Of a stretch of 64,000 nucleotides of DNA, positions 26,574 through 38,978 are shown in pieces (the stretch's first letter is position 1; each line of letters opens with the position of its first letter). This DNA is from Ruminococcus sp. FC2018 (GTDB lineage Bacteria; Bacillota; Clostridia; Oscillospirales; Ruminococcaceae): positions 44,509 to 108,508 of the forward strand of contig NZ_JHXH01000010.1 of the NCBI RefSeq assembly GCF_000621805.1, given 5' to 3'. A model generated the notes under the pieces. It saw only the letters and a list, made by a program, of their open reading frames with translations. It did not search any database and was not told the DNA's origin. The translations under genes were made by a program, and so were the position numbers.

Positions 26574-27312
26574 CCGCTTTGAAACTGTGCCCGGTCCTTT
26601 CCGAATACTGCTGTGCCGCAGAGCCTGCCTTGCCCTTTATTACCAACTCGCCCAAAGGAAAAACATTGTATCCCATTGATGTGACTGTTTCGGGTATCGT
26701 TATCTCGGTGAGCGAGGTGCAGTATTCAAAGGCGCAGTCACCAATGCGCTCAAGGCCTTGTGATAGCTTTACCGTGGTGAGGCTGCGGCATTTGCAGAAT
26801 GTATTGTAGCCAAGCTCCCTTACACCTTTCCCCACAACTGCGCTTTCAAGACCCTCACAGTTCCAGAATGCTTTTTCACCGAGCTGCGTCACACTATCGG
26901 GTATGGTTATGCTTTTCAGACTTGTGCACCCGTCAAATGCCGATCTGCCTATTGCTGTCACACTTTTAGGTATCTCTATACCGACAAGATAGGCACAGCC
27001 TGCGAAAGAACCTGCTCCCACAGAAGTAACTCCGTCAGAAAGCTCCACAGTCTTTATGCTGTCCTTCAACAACCACCAAGGAGCAGAACCTGCGGTCATT
27101 GCAGCCATTTCACCGCTGCCGCTTATTTTCAGCCTGCCGCTTTCGTCTAAGGACCAGGAAAGGTCTTTGCCGCAGGTCCCGGAGCAAACAGCTCCCGGTG
27201 AGGATACAACGGACGATTCGCCGTTAACCGAACTGCTTTCCGGTGCCTGCGAACTTTCACCGCAGCCGCACAAAAGCACCGCCGCAGCTATCAGCAATAT
27301 CCTTGTTTTCAT
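26569..27312 (-). CDS. BspA-type leucine-rich-repeat lipoprotein
   Basis: 247 residues from the ATG at 27312, which gives a clean lipoprotein signal (LLIAAAVLLCGC). A Ser-rich linker and a short domain with SWSLDESGRLKISG precede about five LRR_5 repeats of about 23 residues (pattern I-P-x-S-V-T-x-I-G-x-x-A-F-x-x-C). Such proteins are surface-exposed and often bind host or fibre ligands; here the ligand is unknown. An in-frame ATG at 27342 would add ten residues before the signal and is less likely. Confidence 0.88.
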   Translation of the reverse strand: MKTRILLIAAAVLLCGCGESSQAPESSSVNGESSVVSSPGAVCSGTCGKDLSWSLDESGRLKISGSGEMAAMTAGSAPWWLLKDSIKTVELSDGVTSVGAGSFAGCAYLVGIEIPKSVTAIGRSAFDGCTSLKSITIPDSVTQLGEKAFWNCEGLESAVVGKGVRELGYNTFCKCRSLTTVKLSQGLERIGDCAFEYCTSLTEITIPETVTSMGYNVFPLGELVIKGKAGSAAQQYSERTGHSFKAE

Positions 27313-27911
27313 TTCTGCTTTACCCCCGTTTCGCATTATCATCTGTTTTACCGAGTATAACAGATAACCCTGAACTTTGCAACAGTTGCCTGACTTTTGT
27401 TTAAAACAAATAATGCGCTTTTTGACAAAACAAACAACCTAAAGAAAATGCGCATACTGAGCCTGTCTGTCTGTACGGCGACCGCAGAACAAAACGATAG
27501 AAAAACTATTGTTTTTAGCTCGAAAAGCAGACAAAACAGATCCGTAACTTACAGTATTTCCCAGATTTAACTTTATGTTAACAAAAAAGTTACGGGAAAT
27601 CTTATGAATGGTAATAATAGAAAATTTCGGTCGAAATCATACCAAAAATGTGCAAAACGCCGATTTTGCTTGAATTGGATATTTTGTAGGTGTAAAACCC
27701 TTGACATAACGATTTCAGTATTATATAATTGTATACTGTATCATAATGGAGTTTTGCACCTTTTCTTTTGGTTTTTAAGGAATTTTAAGGTGCTTCTCAA
27801 GGTAGTTCGGGTTAGCTTGTGAAGAAATTTTAATAAACGTTCACAAAATATTCACGACTGTTGAGAGCTTGCAGAACAAAATGGTAAATAATTTAAGGAG
27901 TGATAGAGCCT
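27313..27911. other. 600 bp leader region of rpoB
   Basis: No convincing gene; a 72-codon frame at 27604 lacks a ribosome site. It contains an imperfect hairpin pairing TCCGTAACTT (about 27541) with AAGTTACGGGA (about 27588), the strong promoter at 27701-27729 and a leader of about 170 nt. No L10-type leader or rplJ-rplL genes are present, although these usually precede rpoB. Confidence 0.7.
27701..27729 (+). promoter_or_regulatory. strong promoter of rpoBC
   Basis: Consensus TTGACA (27701-27706) and TATAAT (27724-27729), spacer 17 bp. Confidence 0.85.
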
Positions 27912-30900
27912 ATGGTGAATGTCAAGGACGTAAAACTCGGTAAGAACACGAGAAAGAGCTTCGCTAAGATCAATGAGGTCCTGGAGATGCCCAATCTTAT
28001 CGAGGTACAGAAAAACTCTTACAAATGGTTTATTGAGGAGGGTCTGAAGGAGGTATTCAGCGAGGCTTCAACAATTACCGACTATAACGGTAATCTGGAG
28101 CTGAATTTTGTGGGATACCGCTTTGACGACGAGCCCAAGTATTCCATTGCGGAGTGCAAAGCAAGGGACGCTACGTATTCTGTGCCGCTGAGGGTCACTG
28201 CAAGACTCAACAACACCGAAACAGGTGAGATAAAAGAGTCTGAGGTATTTATGGGTGATTTCCCGAAGATGACCGAGAGCGGTACCTTCGTTATCAACGG
28301 TGCGGAGCGTGTTATCGTTTCACAGCTGGTGCGTTCACCGGGCGTTTATTATGCCTTTGACAAGGACAAGACCGGTAAGGACCTTTTCAAGACCACTGTT
28401 ATTCCTAACAGAGGTGCGTGGCTTGAATACGAAATGGATTCCAACGATGTTGTCTATGTAAGAATAGATAAGAACAGAAAGATCCCTCTCACCACATTCC
28501 TGCGTGCTATCGGAGAAACAGGAACAAATGAGGAGATCGAGGCTGAGTACGGCAAGGACGAGCGTATCGAGCAGACTATTCTCCAGAAGGACCAGACTGC
28601 TAACAGAGAGGAAGCTCTCCTTGAGGTTTACAAGAAGCTCCGTCCGGGTGAGCCTCCTACGGTGGAATCCGCAGAGAACCACCTCAACAACCTGTTCTTT
28701 GACGCAAAGAGATATGATCTTTCAAGATTCGGACGCTACAAGTACAACAAGAAGCTGGGCATAGCTTCAAGACTTGCAGGACACAGACTGTCTCAGCCGG
28801 TAATCGACCCGCTGACAGGAGAGATACTTGCCGAGGCAGGAGAGCTTGTTGATTTCGATCAGGCTACAAAGATAGAGGCTGCCGGCGTGCGTGAGGTCTT
28901 TGTAAGGGTAGAGGTAAAGGAATTTGTTACATCTGCCACAGGTGAGACCGAGATAAGACTTGAGGAGCACGAGGTAAAGATAATCGGCAGCAACATGGTG
29001 GATATTGCTGATTTCGTAAACTTTGATGCCAAGAGCCTTGGCGTAAACGAAAAGGTATCCTTCCCTGTGCTCAGACAGATCCTTGAGGAGTGCGACAGCG
29101 AGGACGAGCTTATGGAGGCTGTAAAGTCCAGAGTTGACGAGCTTGTTCCAAAGCACATCACAGTTGATGACATAATCGCAACCGTATCCTACTTCCTTAA
29201 CCTTTGCGACGGCGTGGGTACTGTTGACGATATCGACCACCTGGGCAACAGAAGGATCAGATCCGTGGGCGAGCTGCTCCAGAACCAGTTCAGGATCGGC
29301 TTCACAAGAATGGAAAGAGTCGTTCACGAAAGAATGAATATCCAGTCACAGGATACTGAGGTAGCTACTCCTGCGGCACTTATAAACATCAGACCTATCA
29401 CAGCCGCTATCAGAGAGTTCTTCGGTTCTTCTCCTTTGTCACAGTTCATGGATCAGAACAACCCTCTTGCAGAGCTGACACACAAGAGAAGACTCTCCGC
29501 ACTGGGTCCTGGCGGTCTTTCAAGAGACAGAGCCGGATTTGAGGTGCGTGACGTTCACTATACACACTATGGAAGAATGTGTCCTATCGAGACACCTGAA
29601 GGACCTAACATCGGACTTATCTCATATCTTGCTTCCTTTGCAAGAATAAATGAGTACGGTTTTATCGAGGCTCCTTACAGAAGGGTGGACAAGGAGACAG
29701 GCGTTGTTACCGACGAGGTAGTTTATATGACTGCCGATGTGGAGGACAACTATATGGTTGCTCAGGCAAACGAGCCTCTTACCGAGGACCATAAGTTTGC
29801 AAGAGCTAAGGTAAACGGAAGATACAGAGACCAGATCCTTGAGATCGAAAGAGAAAAGATCGACTTTATGGACGTTTCTCCTAAAATGGTAGTGTCCGTG
29901 GCTACCGCTTGTATCCCGTTCCTTGAGAACGATGACGCTAACCGTGCCCTCATGGGTTCAAACATGCAGCGTCAGGCAGTTCCGCTTATCAAAACAGAAA
30001 ACCCGATCGTTGGTACGGGTATGGAGTATAAGGCTTGCGTCGACTCGGGCGTTGCAGTTGTTGCAGATGCTGACGGTGTGGTTGAAAGCGTTGACGCCGA
30101 CAAGATCGTTGTACGTGAAAAGAACGGCGAGATGCACACCTATGAGATGACCAAGTTCAAAAGATCAAATGCAGGTACCTGCACAAACCAGAGACCTATC
30201 GTTGACAAGGGCGAGAAGATCAAGAAGGGTCAGGTCATCGGTGACGGTCCGGCAACCTCAAACGGTGAGCTTTCACTGGGTAAGAATGCACTTATCGGCT
30301 TCATGACATGGGAAGGCTACAACTACGAGGACGCCGTTCTGCTCAATGAAAACCTTGTTAAACAGGATAAGTACACCTCTATCCATATCGAAGATCTGGA
30401 GACAGAGGCAAGAGATACCAAGCTCGGACCTGAGGAGATCACAAGAGATATCCCTAACGTGGGCGACGACGCTCTGAAGGATCTGGACGATAACGGTATC
30501 ATAAGGATCGGTGCAGAGGTACGCTCGGGAGACATTCTTGTAGGTAAGGTAACTCCTAAGGGCGAGACCGAGCTGACCGCAGAGGAAAGACTGCTTCGTG
30601 CGATCTTCGGCGAGAAGGCAAGGGAAGTAAGAGATAACTCCCTCAAAGTTCCACACGGCGAGGCAGGTATCATAATAGATGTCAAGGTGTTCACACGAGA
30701 GAACTGCGAGGAGCTCTCACCGGGAGTCAACAAGCTGGTAAGATGCTATATCGCACAGAAGAGAAAGATCTCCGTGGGCGACAAGATGGCAGGTAGACAC
30801 GGTAACAAGGGTGTCGTTTCAAGAATACTCCCTCAGGAGGATATGCCTTTCCTGGAGGACGGTACTCCGCTGGATATCTGTCTTAACCCTCTGGGCGTTC

Positions 30901-31745
30901 CTTCACGTATGAACATCGGTCAGGTGCTTGAGGTACATCTGGGTATGGCTGCAAAGGCACTTGGCTGGAAGATAATGACCCCTGTATTCGACGGCGCACA
31001 CGAGGCAGATATCCGTGAGTGCTTCGAGATGGCACAGCAGAATTATCTTGAGCATAAAGACGATGAGTTCACCGTTCACAAAATGGAAGACCTCATCAAT
31101 ACCAATGCACTGAGCATGGCTCAGGACGGCAAGTTCACCGTTTATGACGGAAGAACAGGCGAAAAGTTTGATAACAGGGTTACAGTGGGCTATATGTACT
31201 ACCTCAAGCTCCACCACCTTGTTGACGATAAGATCCACGCACGTTCAGTAGGTCCTTACTCACTGGTTACACAGCAGCCTCTTGGCGGTAAGGCACAGTT
31301 CGGCGGACAGAGATTCGGTGAAATGGAAGTATGGGCACTGGAGGCTTACGGTGCTGCATATACTCTCCAGGAGATCCTGACAGTCAAGTCCGATGACCTT
31401 AACGGACGTGTAAAGACGTATGAGGCTATCGTAAAGGGACAGAACGTACCTAAGCCGGGCGTTCCGGAAGCTTTCAAGGTGCTTATCAAGGAGCTTCAGT
31501 CACTTTGCCTTGACATCAAGGTGCTCAACATCAACAATGAGGAGATCGACCTTAAACAGAAGTTTGATGATGACGATGACCTTATCCCAACACCTGAAAT
31601 AGATGACGAGATAGATTATTCCACAGATGCTGACGACTTCGCAGACGGCTTTGCAGCCGAGGACGAGGACGGACTTTCGGAACTGGGCGACGACGATTTC
31701 GATGATGATTTCGAGGACGATGACGATTTCGGCGACGAGGAATAA
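27912..31745 (+). CDS. rpoB: RNA polymerase beta subunit
   Basis: 1277 residues from the ATG at 27912, 11 bp after AAGGAG; an in-frame GTG at 27900 overlaps the ribosome site. All beta regions are present: the Rif pocket, GRHGNKGVV, and the C-terminal clamp stretch [25 protein letters not shown]. The Rif cluster reads [13 protein letters not shown], with Pro508 where E. coli has Gln513. Asp516, His526 and Ser531 equivalents are normal. The last about 60 residues form a very acidic Asp/Glu tail. Followed by rpoC after 92 bp. Confidence 0.98.
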   Translation: MVNVKDVKLGKNTRKSFAKINEVLEMPNLIEVQKNSYKWFIEEGLKEVFSEASTITDYNGNLELNFVGYRFDDEPKYSIAECKARDATYSVPLRVTARLNNTETGEIKESEVFMGDFPKMTESGTFVINGAERVIVSQLVRSPGVYYAFDKDKTGKDLFKTTVIPNRGAWLEYEMDSNDVVYVRIDKNRKIPLTTFLRAIGETGTNEEIEAEYGKDERIEQTILQKDQTANREEALLEVYKKLRPGEPPTVESAENHLNNLFFDAKRYDLSRFGRYKYNKKLGIASRLAGHRLSQPVIDPLTGEILAEAGELVDFDQATKIEAAGVREVFVRVEVKEFVTSATGETEIRLEEHEVKIIGSNMVDIADFVNFDAKSLGVNEKVSFPVLRQILEECDSEDELMEAVKSRVDELVPKHITVDDIIATVSYFLNLCDGVGTVDDIDHLGNRRIRSVGELLQNQFRIGFTRMERVVHERMNIQSQDTEVATPAALINIRPITAAIREFFGSSPLSQFMDQNNPLAELTHKRRLSALGPGGLSRDRAGFEVRDVHYTHYGRMCPIETPEGPNIGLISYLASFARINEYGFIEAPYRRVDKETGVVTDEVVYMTADVEDNYMVAQANEPLTEDHKFARAKVNGRYRDQILEIEREKIDFMDVSPKMVVSVATACIPFLENDDANRALMGSNMQRQAVPLIKTENPIVGTGMEYKACVDSGVAVVADADGVVESVDADKIVVREKNGEMHTYEMTKFKRSNAGTCTNQRPIVDKGEKIKKGQVIGDGPATSNGELSLGKNALIGFMTWEGYNYEDAVLLNENLVKQDKYTSIHIEDLETEARDTKLGPEEITRDIPNVGDDALKDLDDNGIIRIGAEVRSGDILVGKVTPKGETELTAEERLLRAIFGEKAREVRDNSLKVPHGEAGIIIDVKVFTRENCEELSPGVNKLVRCYIAQKRKISVGDKMAGRHGNKGVVSRILPQEDMPFLEDGTPLDICLNPLGVPSRMNIGQVLEVHLGMAAKALGWKIMTPVFDGAHEADIRECFEMAQQNYLEHKDDEFTVHKMEDLINTNALSMAQDGKFTVYDGRTGEKFDNRVTVGYMYYLKLHHLVDDKIHARSVGPYSLVTQQPLGGKAQFGGQRFGEMEVWALEAYGAAYTLQEILTVKSDDLNGRVKTYEAIVKGQNVPKPGVPEAFKVLIKELQSLCLDIKVLNINNEEIDLKQKFDDDDDLIPTPEIDDEIDYSTDADDFADGFAAEDEDGLSELGDDDFDDDFEDDDDFGDEE

Positions 31746-31759
31746 CACGTGAGAAAAAA

Positions 31760-31791
31760 TGTTCCCGGGGCGGATGCCGCCCGGGTGAACA
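31760..31791 (+). promoter_or_regulatory. strong hairpin between rpoB and rpoC
   Basis: Stem formed by GTTCCCGGGGCGG and CCGCCCGGGTGAAC with a three-base loop, no T-run. It may be an RNA processing or stability signal rather than a terminator, since rpoC lacks a clear promoter of its own. Confidence 0.6.
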
Positions 31792-31837
31792 CATCAGCCA
31801 AAGGTAAACCAAATTATACAGGAAGAGGGTACAGCTG

Positions 31838-34800
31838 TTGGATTTTAATGTATTTGAATCAATAAAGATCGGTCTTGCCTCGCCTGATAGGATCCGTGAG
31901 TGGTCCTATGGCGTTGTTGAGAGACCTGAAACCATAAACTATCGTACACAGAAGCCTGAAAAGGACGGACTTTTCTGCGAAAAGATCTTCGGACCGACCA
32001 AGGACTGGGAGTGCCACTGCGGAAAGTATAAGAAAATACGCTTCAAGGGCAAGGTGTGCGAGCGCTGCGGCGTTGAGGTAACAAGAGCCAAGGTAAGACG
32101 TGAGAGAATGGGTCACATCGAGCTAGCTGCTCCGGTTTCCCACATCTGGTACTTCAAGGGCACACCTTCAAGGATCGGACAGATGCTGGAGATCTCACAG
32201 AAAAGACTTGAAGAGGTACTGTATTTTACAAAGTATATCGTTATTGATCCGGGTGACACAGAGCTTGTAAAGGGTCAGCTGCTCACCGAAAAGGACTATA
32301 ACGAGATGCTGGAAAAGTACGACGAGGACCAGTTCAAGGCAGGAATGGGCGCAGAGGCTATCAAGGAGCTGCTGTGCGAGATAGACCTTGACAAGCTTGC
32401 AGACGAGCTTAAAGAGGAGCTGAAGGATCTTTCCTCGGGACAAAAGAGGATAAAGCTGCTCAAGAGACTGGAGATCGTTGAGGCATTCAGAATGTCCGGT
32501 AACCGCCCTGAGTGGATGATACTGGACGTTGTTCCCGTTATCCCGCCCGATCTGAGACCTATGGTAATGCTGGACGGCGGAAGATATGCTACAAGCGACC
32601 TTAACGACCTTTACAGACGTGTTATCAACAGAAATAACCGTCTGAAGAGAATGCTGGAGCTGGAAGCTCCCGATATTATCGTAAGAAACGAAAAGAGAAT
32701 GCTCCAGGAAGCTGTTGACGCACTTATCGACAACGGCAGACACGGCAGACCTGTTACAGGTCCGAACAACAGAGCGTTCAAGTCCCTTTCGGATATGCTT
32801 AAAGGTAAGCAGGGACGTTTCCGTCAGAACCTGCTGGGTAAGCGTGTTGACTACTCCGGACGTTCGGTTATCGTTGTAGGTCCTGAGCTTAAAATGTATC
32901 AGTGCGGTCTTCCTAAGGAAATGGCTCTGGAGCTTTTCAAGCCTTTCGTTATGAAGAGACTGGTGGACACCAACCCCACAATAAATATCAAGAGCGCAAG
33001 AAAAATGGTTGAGAGAGCAAAGCCCGAGGTATGGGATGCTCTTGAGAATGTTATAAAGGGTCACCCTGTAATGCTCAACCGTGCGCCTACACTCCACAGA
33101 CTTGGTATCCAGGCATTCGAGCCTGTGCTTGTAGAGGGCAGAGCTATCAAGCTCCACCCACTGGTATGTACAGCCTTCAATGCGGACTTTGACGGTGACC
33201 AGATGGCTGTTCACCTCCCTATATCCGTTGAGGCTCAGGCTGAGGCAAGATTCCTTATGCTTGCCGCAAACAACCTGCTCAAGCCTTCCGACGGAAGCCC
33301 TGTGGCTGTTCCTTCACAGGATATGCTGCTTGGTTCGTACTATCTTACACTTGCAAAGGACGGAGAGCCGGGCGAGGGCAAGGTGTTCAGAGATGTGAAC
33401 GAGGCTCTTATGGCTTACGATAAGAAGATCGTTTCCCTCCAGTCCAAGATAAAGGTAAGGATCTCAAAGCAGATCGGCGACAAACAGGTGTCCAAGATAA
33501 TCGATGCCACCGTGGGAAGACTTATCTTCAACGAGGTAATCCCTCAGGATCTGGGCTATGTTGACAGAACAAACTCGGATAAGCAGTTCGATCTGGAAAT
33601 AGACTTCCTCGTAAAGAAAAAGCAGCTCAAAGACCTTATCGACAAGTGTATCCATAAGCACGGTACCACTGCAACTTCTGAGGTGCTGGACAAGATAAAG
33701 GCTCTGGGCTACAAGTTCTCCACGAGAGCAGCTATCACCGTAGCTGTGTGCGATGCGGAGATCCCGCCTGCAAAGAAGGATATTCTTGCAAAGGCAGACG
33801 CTCTTGTTGACAAGATCGACAAGCAGTATAAGAGAGGTTATATCTCAAGAGAAGAAAAGTCCAAGAAGTTCATCGAGATCTGGAACAAGGCAACCGATGA
33901 GGTAACTGCCGCACTTCAGGCAAACCTTGACCCGTATAACCCCATCAACATGATGGCTGATTCCGGTGCCCGTGGTTCTATCAACCAGATCAGACAGCTG
34001 GCAGGTATGCGTGGACTTATTGCCAATACATCAGGTTCCACCATCGAGATGCCTATCAGAGCAAACTACCGTGAAGGACTTAACATTCTGGAATACTTCA
34101 TCTCATCCCGTGGTGCCCGTAAAGGTCTGGCAGATACCGCTTTGCGTACAGCTGACTCGGGTTACCTTACAAGACGTCTCGTTGACGTTTCTCAGGACGT
34201 TATTATCCATGAGGACGACTGCGGAAGCGATGTAGGTATCGAGATATTTGATATCAAGAACGGCAACGAAATGATCGAGCCGCTCACAGAAAGACTTGTG
34301 GGCAGATTCCTTGTTGAGGATTACAAGGACAGCCAGACAGGCGAAATGATCTGCTCAAAGACCAAGCTTATCAACGAGCACGACGCTGCAAGGATAGTTG
34401 CTGCCCTTGAAAAGGACGGCAAGCAGTCTATCCAGATCAGATCGGTGCTCCAGTGCCACGCTAAGCACGGCGTTTGCGCTAAGTGCTACGGTGCTAACCT
34501 TGCAACAGGCAACGTCGTTCAGGTGGGCGAGGCTGTCGGCGTAATCTCCGCACAGTCTATCGGTGAGCCGGGTACTCAGCTGACCATGAGAACGTTCCAT
34601 ACCGGTGGTATCGCATCGGCAGAGGACATCACTCAGGGTCTGCCGAGAGTCGAGGAGCTGTTCGAGAGCCGTAAGCCTAAGGGCGCAGCGATCATTACCA
34701 GACTTGACGGTGTGGTAAGGATCGAGGAGATGAAAAAGCAAAAGCATATCATCGTTACCAGCGAGGATACCGAAAACCCGGACGAGGAAGCTTACGCTAT

Positions 34801-35419
34801 CCCGTACGGCTACAAGATCAAAGTCCGTGACGGCGACGTTGTAAAGGCGGGAGATTCTCTTACAGAAGGTTCTATCAACCCTGCCGATATACTGGCTGTC
34901 AATGGCTCAAAGGCTGTTCAGAACTATATTATCACCGAGGTACAGAAGGTTTACCGTCTGCAGGGTGTTGATATCAACGATAAGCATATCGAGGTTATCG
35001 TGCGCCAGATGATGAAGAAGGTCAAGGTGGACGATCCGGGATCAAGCTATCTGCTGCCGGGTACTCTGGTAGAGAGAAGCGAAGTCATGAGGATGAATGA
35101 CGAGATACAGCAGAGGATAGATGCAGGCGACGAGGACGCAAAGCTTATCACAACACTGCCTGTCCTTCAGGGTATCACAAAGGCTTCTTCTTACTCCGAT
35201 TCCTTCCTGTCCGCAGCATCATTCCAGGAGACCACAAAGGCTCTTACAGATGCAGCGATCAGAGGAAAGACTGATAAACTCATGGGTCTTAAAGAGAACG
35301 TTATTATCGGTAAGCTTATACCTGCCGGTACGGGTATGGATATATATAACAATACCCAGATCGCTAAGGTGGACGCTCACCCTGCTGCGCAGACAGGTGT
35401 AGAGGGCGGCAGCTTCTGA
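31838..35419 (+). CDS. rpoC: RNA polymerase beta' subunit
   Basis: 1193 residues, TTG start after GGAAGAGGG. It holds the N-terminal zinc knuckle (CHCG...CERCG), the active-site Mg loop [13 protein letters not shown], the second zinc site (CQC...CAKCYG region) and the trigger-loop and bridge-helix segments. It forms the polymerase core with RpoB. Length is typical for Firmicutes without large insertions. Confidence 0.98.
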   Translation: MDFNVFESIKIGLASPDRIREWSYGVVERPETINYRTQKPEKDGLFCEKIFGPTKDWECHCGKYKKIRFKGKVCERCGVEVTRAKVRRERMGHIELAAPVSHIWYFKGTPSRIGQMLEISQKRLEEVLYFTKYIVIDPGDTELVKGQLLTEKDYNEMLEKYDEDQFKAGMGAEAIKELLCEIDLDKLADELKEELKDLSSGQKRIKLLKRLEIVEAFRMSGNRPEWMILDVVPVIPPDLRPMVMLDGGRYATSDLNDLYRRVINRNNRLKRMLELEAPDIIVRNEKRMLQEAVDALIDNGRHGRPVTGPNNRAFKSLSDMLKGKQGRFRQNLLGKRVDYSGRSVIVVGPELKMYQCGLPKEMALELFKPFVMKRLVDTNPTINIKSARKMVERAKPEVWDALENVIKGHPVMLNRAPTLHRLGIQAFEPVLVEGRAIKLHPLVCTAFNADFDGDQMAVHLPISVEAQAEARFLMLAANNLLKPSDGSPVAVPSQDMLLGSYYLTLAKDGEPGEGKVFRDVNEALMAYDKKIVSLQSKIKVRISKQIGDKQVSKIIDATVGRLIFNEVIPQDLGYVDRTNSDKQFDLEIDFLVKKKQLKDLIDKCIHKHGTTATSEVLDKIKALGYKFSTRAAITVAVCDAEIPPAKKDILAKADALVDKIDKQYKRGYISREEKSKKFIEIWNKATDEVTAALQANLDPYNPINMMADSGARGSINQIRQLAGMRGLIANTSGSTIEMPIRANYREGLNILEYFISSRGARKGLADTALRTADSGYLTRRLVDVSQDVIIHEDDCGSDVGIEIFDIKNGNEMIEPLTERLVGRFLVEDYKDSQTGEMICSKTKLINEHDAARIVAALEKDGKQSIQIRSVLQCHAKHGVCAKCYGANLATGNVVQVGEAVGVISAQSIGEPGTQLTMRTFHTGGIASAEDITQGLPRVEELFESRKPKGAAIITRLDGVVRIEEMKKQKHIIVTSEDTENPDEEAYAIPYGYKIKVRDGDVVKAGDSLTEGSINPADILAVNGSKAVQNYIITEVQKVYRLQGVDINDKHIEVIVRQMMKKVKVDDPGSSYLLPGTLVERSEVMRMNDEIQQRIDAGDEDAKLITTLPVLQGITKASSYSDSFLSAASFQETTKALTDAAIRGKTDKLMGLKENVIIGKLIPAGTGMDIYNNTQIAKVDAHPAAQTGVEGGSF

Positions 35420-35439
35420 TAGATAATATGAACTCAAAA

Positions 35440-35466
35440 GGGCGGCAGCAATGCCGCTCTTTTTTT
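35440..35466 (+). terminator. terminator of rpoBC
   Basis: Stem GGGCGGCA / TGCCGCTC with one G-U, then seven T. Confidence 0.85.
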
Positions 35467-35541
35467 GCAAATGCACATATATGCACAACGACAGCAAGGG
35501 TCAAACAGGAGGGTTTTGGTGAATTTTTTGCCATAAAACCC

Positions 35542-35570
35542 TTGACAAGAGGAGATAATAAGTGTATAAT
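35542..35570 (+). promoter_or_regulatory. promoter of rpsL
   Basis: Consensus TTGACA (35542-35547) and TATAAT (35565-35570), spacer 17 bp. Confidence 0.85.
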
Positions 35571-35641
35571 ATTAGAGCATGCCGACATAGGGCAAGTGCG
35601 CCCATTTGGCAGAGCTATCATTTTACGAAAGGAGAGAAAAT

Positions 35642-36070
35642 ATGCCAACCTTTAACCAGTTAGTAAGAAAGGGAAGAGATGTTCTGGTGGACAAGTCCAC
35701 AGCACCTGCTCTTCAGAAGGGATTTAACTCCAAGAAGAAGGTAGTTATCGACCAGTCATGCCCACAGAAGCGTGGAGTTTGCACAGTCGTAAGAACAGCT
35801 ACACCTAAAAAGCCTAACTCCGCTATGAGAAAGGTTGCCAGAGTTAAGCTGACAAACGGAAACGAAGTAACAGCTTATATCCCGGGCATCGGTCATAATC
35901 TGCAGGAGCACAGCGTTGTTCTTATCAGAGGCGGACGTGTTAAGGATCTTCCTGGTGTAAGATATCACATTATCCGTGGTACACTTGATACACAGGGCGT
36001 TGCAAAGAGAATGCAGGCAAGATCCAAGTACGGTGCAAAGAGACCAAAGGCAGGAGCAGCCAAGGGATAA
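35642..36070 (+). CDS. rpsL: ribosomal protein S12
   Basis: 142 residues from the ATG at 35642 (AAAGGAGAG upstream), with the N-terminal insertion common in Gram-positives. The decoding-centre loops [11 protein letters not shown] and [14 protein letters not shown] are intact, so no streptomycin-resistance change is seen at the usual Lys positions. First gene of the str cluster. Confidence 0.98.
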   Translation: MPTFNQLVRKGRDVLVDKSTAPALQKGFNSKKKVVIDQSCPQKRGVCTVVRTATPKKPNSAMRKVARVKLTNGNEVTAYIPGIGHNLQEHSVVLIRGGRVKDLPGVRYHIIRGTLDTQGVAKRMQARSKYGAKRPKAGAAKG

Positions 36071-36273
36071 AAAATATCTCTGAAGCTCGGAAAGTTTAAA
36101 GGAATATACTCATTGTCGCAAAATGCGAAGACCACAGTTAGTGTGGAGTGATTTATATAGATGACTCTACATTGGGCTGACGGGGCTGCAGAATACGCTT
36201 ATTATATTATAATAGTGTATGGCTGCGGAGCGAGTACCTGTGAATTCATTTATTTGTGAAGGAGGGAATCAAA
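36071..36273 (+). promoter_or_regulatory. structured rpsL-rpsG intercistronic region
   Basis: 203 bp with no gene. Hairpins include TCGCA/TGCGA (36116-36128), CCACA/TGTGG (about 36132-36145) and a longer AT-rich one, ATACGCTTATTATA with TTATAATAGTGTAT (36193-36220), flanked by GGCTGCAG and GGCTGCGG. In E. coli the S12-S7 spacer is the S7 autoregulation site; a similar role here is inferred only by position. Confidence 0.45.
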
Positions 36274-36744
36274 GTGCCAAGAAGAGGTAGAGTTACAAAA
36301 AGAGACGTGCTTCTTGATCCGGTTTATAATTCAAAGCTGGTAACACGTCTTGTAAACAACATTATGCTCGACGGCAAAAAGGGTGTTGCCCAGAAGATCG
36401 TTTACGGTGCATTCCAGATCGTAGAGGAGAAGACAGGCAGACCTGCTCTTGAGGTATTCGAGGAGGCAATGAATAACATCATGCCTGAGCTCGAGGTAAA
36501 GGCTCGCCGTGTGGGCGGTGCCACATATCAGGTTCCAATGGAGGTTCGTCCTGACAGACGTCAGACACTGGGACTGAGATGGATAACAAAGTATTCTCGT
36601 GAGAGAAACGAGGACACAATGAAGGAAAGACTCGCTGCAGAGATCATGGACGCACTTAACGGTACAGGCGGATCCTGCAAGAAGCGTGACGAAACACACA
36701 GAATGGCTGAAGCTAACAAGGCTTTTGCACATTACAGATGGTAA
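36274..36744 (+). CDS. rpsG: ribosomal protein S7
   Basis: 156 residues from the GTG at 36274 (GAAGGAGGG upstream), giving the canonical [16 protein letters not shown] start. Primary binder of the 16S 3' major domain and organiser of the 30S head. The spacer to fusA is 27 bp. Confidence 0.98.
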   Translation: MPRRGRVTKRDVLLDPVYNSKLVTRLVNNIMLDGKKGVAQKIVYGAFQIVEEKTGRPALEVFEEAMNNIMPELEVKARRVGGATYQVPMEVRPDRRQTLGLRWITKYSRERNEDTMKERLAAEIMDALNGTGGSCKKRDETHRMAEANKAFAHYRW

Positions 36745-36771
36745 TTTCGGTATTTTAAACAGGAGGAAATT

Positions 36772-38856
36772 ATGCAAAGAGATTGTTCTTTACAGGACAC
36801 AAGAAATATTGGTATCATGGCTCATATCGATGCCGGCAAGACCACTACTACCGAGCGTATCCTTTTTTATACCGGAATAAACCATAAGATCGGAGAAACT
36901 CATGATGGTACAGCCACTATGGACTGGATGGCTCAGGAGCAGGAAAGAGGTATAACAATTACTTCTGCTGCTACTACCTGCTATTGGAAGAACCATAGAC
37001 TTAACATCATCGACACCCCGGGACATGTTGACTTTACTGTTGAGGTCCAGAGATCACTGAGAGTTCTGGACGGATCTGTAACTGTTCTTTGTGCAAAGGG
37101 AGGCGTTGAGCCACAGACTGAGACCGTATGGCGTCAGGCTGATAACTATAAGGTACCGAGAATGGTATACGTGAACAAGATGGACATTATGGGAGCTGAC
37201 TTCTATAACGTTCTTAATATGCTTCACGACAGACTGCAGTGCAATGCAGTTCCTATCCAGCTGCCTATCGGCGCTGAGGACGAATTCAAGGGCATTATCG
37301 ACCTTATCGAGATGAAGGCTTATATCTATACAAACGATATCGGCACAGACATCCAGGTCGAGGATATCCCCGAGGATATGAAGGAAAAGGCTGAGCAGTA
37401 CAGAAGCGAGCTTCTCGAGCACGTTGCAGAAATGGACGACGAGCTTATGGAGAAGTATTTTGATGGTCAGGAGCTCACCGAAGAGGAGATCAAAAGGACC
37501 ATCAGAAAGTCAACCATTGATAACACAATGGTACCTGTATGCTGCGGTACTTCATACAAGAACAAGGGCGTTCAGAAGCTTCTGGATGCGATCGTAGATT
37601 ATATGCCGTCACCGCTTGATGTTCCGCACATCAAGGGCGTTAACCCCGACACAGGCGAGGAGGACGAAAGACCTTCTTCCGACGATGAGCCTTTTGCAGC
37701 TCTTGCTTTCAAAATCGCAACAGACCCGTTTGTTGGTAAGCTGTGCTTCTTCAGAGTTTATTCGGGCGTTCTGACAGCAGGTTCTACAGTTTATAACTCA
37801 ACAAAGGATAAGAACGAGAGAATCGGTAGGATCCTTCAGATGCATTCTAACCACAGAAAAGACATCGAGGAGATCTTTGCAGGTGATATCGGCGCTGCTG
37901 TTGGTCTGAAGAATACCACAACAGGTGATACTCTCTGCGACGAGAAGCACCCGATCATTCTTGAATCTATGGAATTCCCAGAGCCTGTTATCCAGCTGGC
38001 TATCGAGCCAAAGACTAAGGCAGGTCAGGAGAAGATGGGTATTGCCCTTTCTAAGCTGGCTGAGGAAGACCCGACCTTCAGAACATGGACTTCTGAGGAA
38101 ACAGGTCAGACTATTATCGCCGGTATGGGTGAGCTTCACCTTGAGATCATCGTGGACAGACTTCTGCGTGAGTTCAAGGTAGAGGCAAACGTAGGTACAC
38201 CTCAGGTTTCTTACAAGGAAACTATCACCGCTCCTGCAACTGTGGACTACAAGTATGCTAAGCAGTCGGGTGGTAAGGGTCAGTACGGTCACGTTAAGAT
38301 CAACGTTGAGCCTAACGAGTCAGGCGCAGGATACGAGTTCATCAACCACGTTGTGGGCGGTGCTATTCCTAAGGAATATATCCCTGCTGTTGACGCAGGT
38401 ATCAAGGGCGCAATGGAAAGCGGCGTTCTTGCAGGATATCAGGTAGTCGACGTTAAGGTCGAGCTTTACGATGGATCTTATCACGAGGTAGACTCCTCTG
38501 AAATGGCATTTAAGATCGCAGGATCTATGGCATTCAAGGAGGCTATGAGAAAGGCTAAGCCTATCATTCTTGAGCCTATCATGAAGGTTTCTGTTATCGC
38601 TCCGGACGACTATCTTGGAACAGTTATCGGCGACCTTAATTCACGCCGTGGACAGATCCTTGGTCAGGAGCAGAGAACAGGTGCAGCTCAGGTTGACTGC
38701 CTCGTTCCACTGTCCGAAATGTTCGGTTACTCCAATGACCTGCGTTCAAAGACACAGGGCAGAGGTCAGTATGTAATGGAGCCTCACAGCTATATCCAGG
38801 TTCCTAAGAACATCAGCGAGAAGATCATGGCTTCGAGAAACAAGAACAACGACTAA
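36772..38856 (+). CDS. fusA: translation elongation factor G
   Basis: 694 residues, typical EF-G length and domain order: G domain with [21 protein letters not shown] and NKMD, then domains II to V. ATG after AGGAGGAAATT. GTP-driven translocase of the ribosome. Co-transcribed with rpsG; tuf has its own promoter downstream. Confidence 0.98.
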   Translation: MQRDCSLQDTRNIGIMAHIDAGKTTTTERILFYTGINHKIGETHDGTATMDWMAQEQERGITITSAATTCYWKNHRLNIIDTPGHVDFTVEVQRSLRVLDGSVTVLCAKGGVEPQTETVWRQADNYKVPRMVYVNKMDIMGADFYNVLNMLHDRLQCNAVPIQLPIGAEDEFKGIIDLIEMKAYIYTNDIGTDIQVEDIPEDMKEKAEQYRSELLEHVAEMDDELMEKYFDGQELTEEEIKRTIRKSTIDNTMVPVCCGTSYKNKGVQKLLDAIVDYMPSPLDVPHIKGVNPDTGEEDERPSSDDEPFAALAFKIATDPFVGKLCFFRVYSGVLTAGSTVYNSTKDKNERIGRILQMHSNHRKDIEEIFAGDIGAAVGLKNTTTGDTLCDEKHPIILESMEFPEPVIQLAIEPKTKAGQEKMGIALSKLAEEDPTFRTWTSEETGQTIIAGMGELHLEIIVDRLLREFKVEANVGTPQVSYKETITAPATVDYKYAKQSGGKGQYGHVKINVEPNESGAGYEFINHVVGGAIPKEYIPAVDAGIKGAMESGVLAGYQVVDVKVELYDGSYHEVDSSEMAFKIAGSMAFKEAMRKAKPIILEPIMKVSVIAPDDYLGTVIGDLNSRRGQILGQEQRTGAAQVDCLVPLSEMFGYSNDLRSKTQGRGQYVMEPHSYIQVPKNISEKIMASRNKNND

Positions 38857-38883
38857 CTTTTTTAAAAAAAATCCATTTAGCTA

Positions 38884-38912
38884 TTGCAAAATGGGAAAAA
38901 ATTTGATATAAT
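38884..38912 (+). promoter_or_regulatory. promoter of tuf
   Basis: TTGCAA (38884-38889) and TATAAT (38907-38912), 17 bp spacer. Confidence 0.75.
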
Positions 38913-38978
38913 TATGCTGATGTAATTATACTACGGTATCGTTAAATCGGAAAATTGAAATTTAAGGAGGAAAATCCT

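Noticed and set aside
27604..27822. 72-codon frame before rpoB
   Set aside because: Overlaps the rpoBC promoter and has no ribosome site.
32195..33214. 339-codon minus-strand frame
   Set aside because: Fully inside rpoC on the opposite strand; arises from its codon bias.
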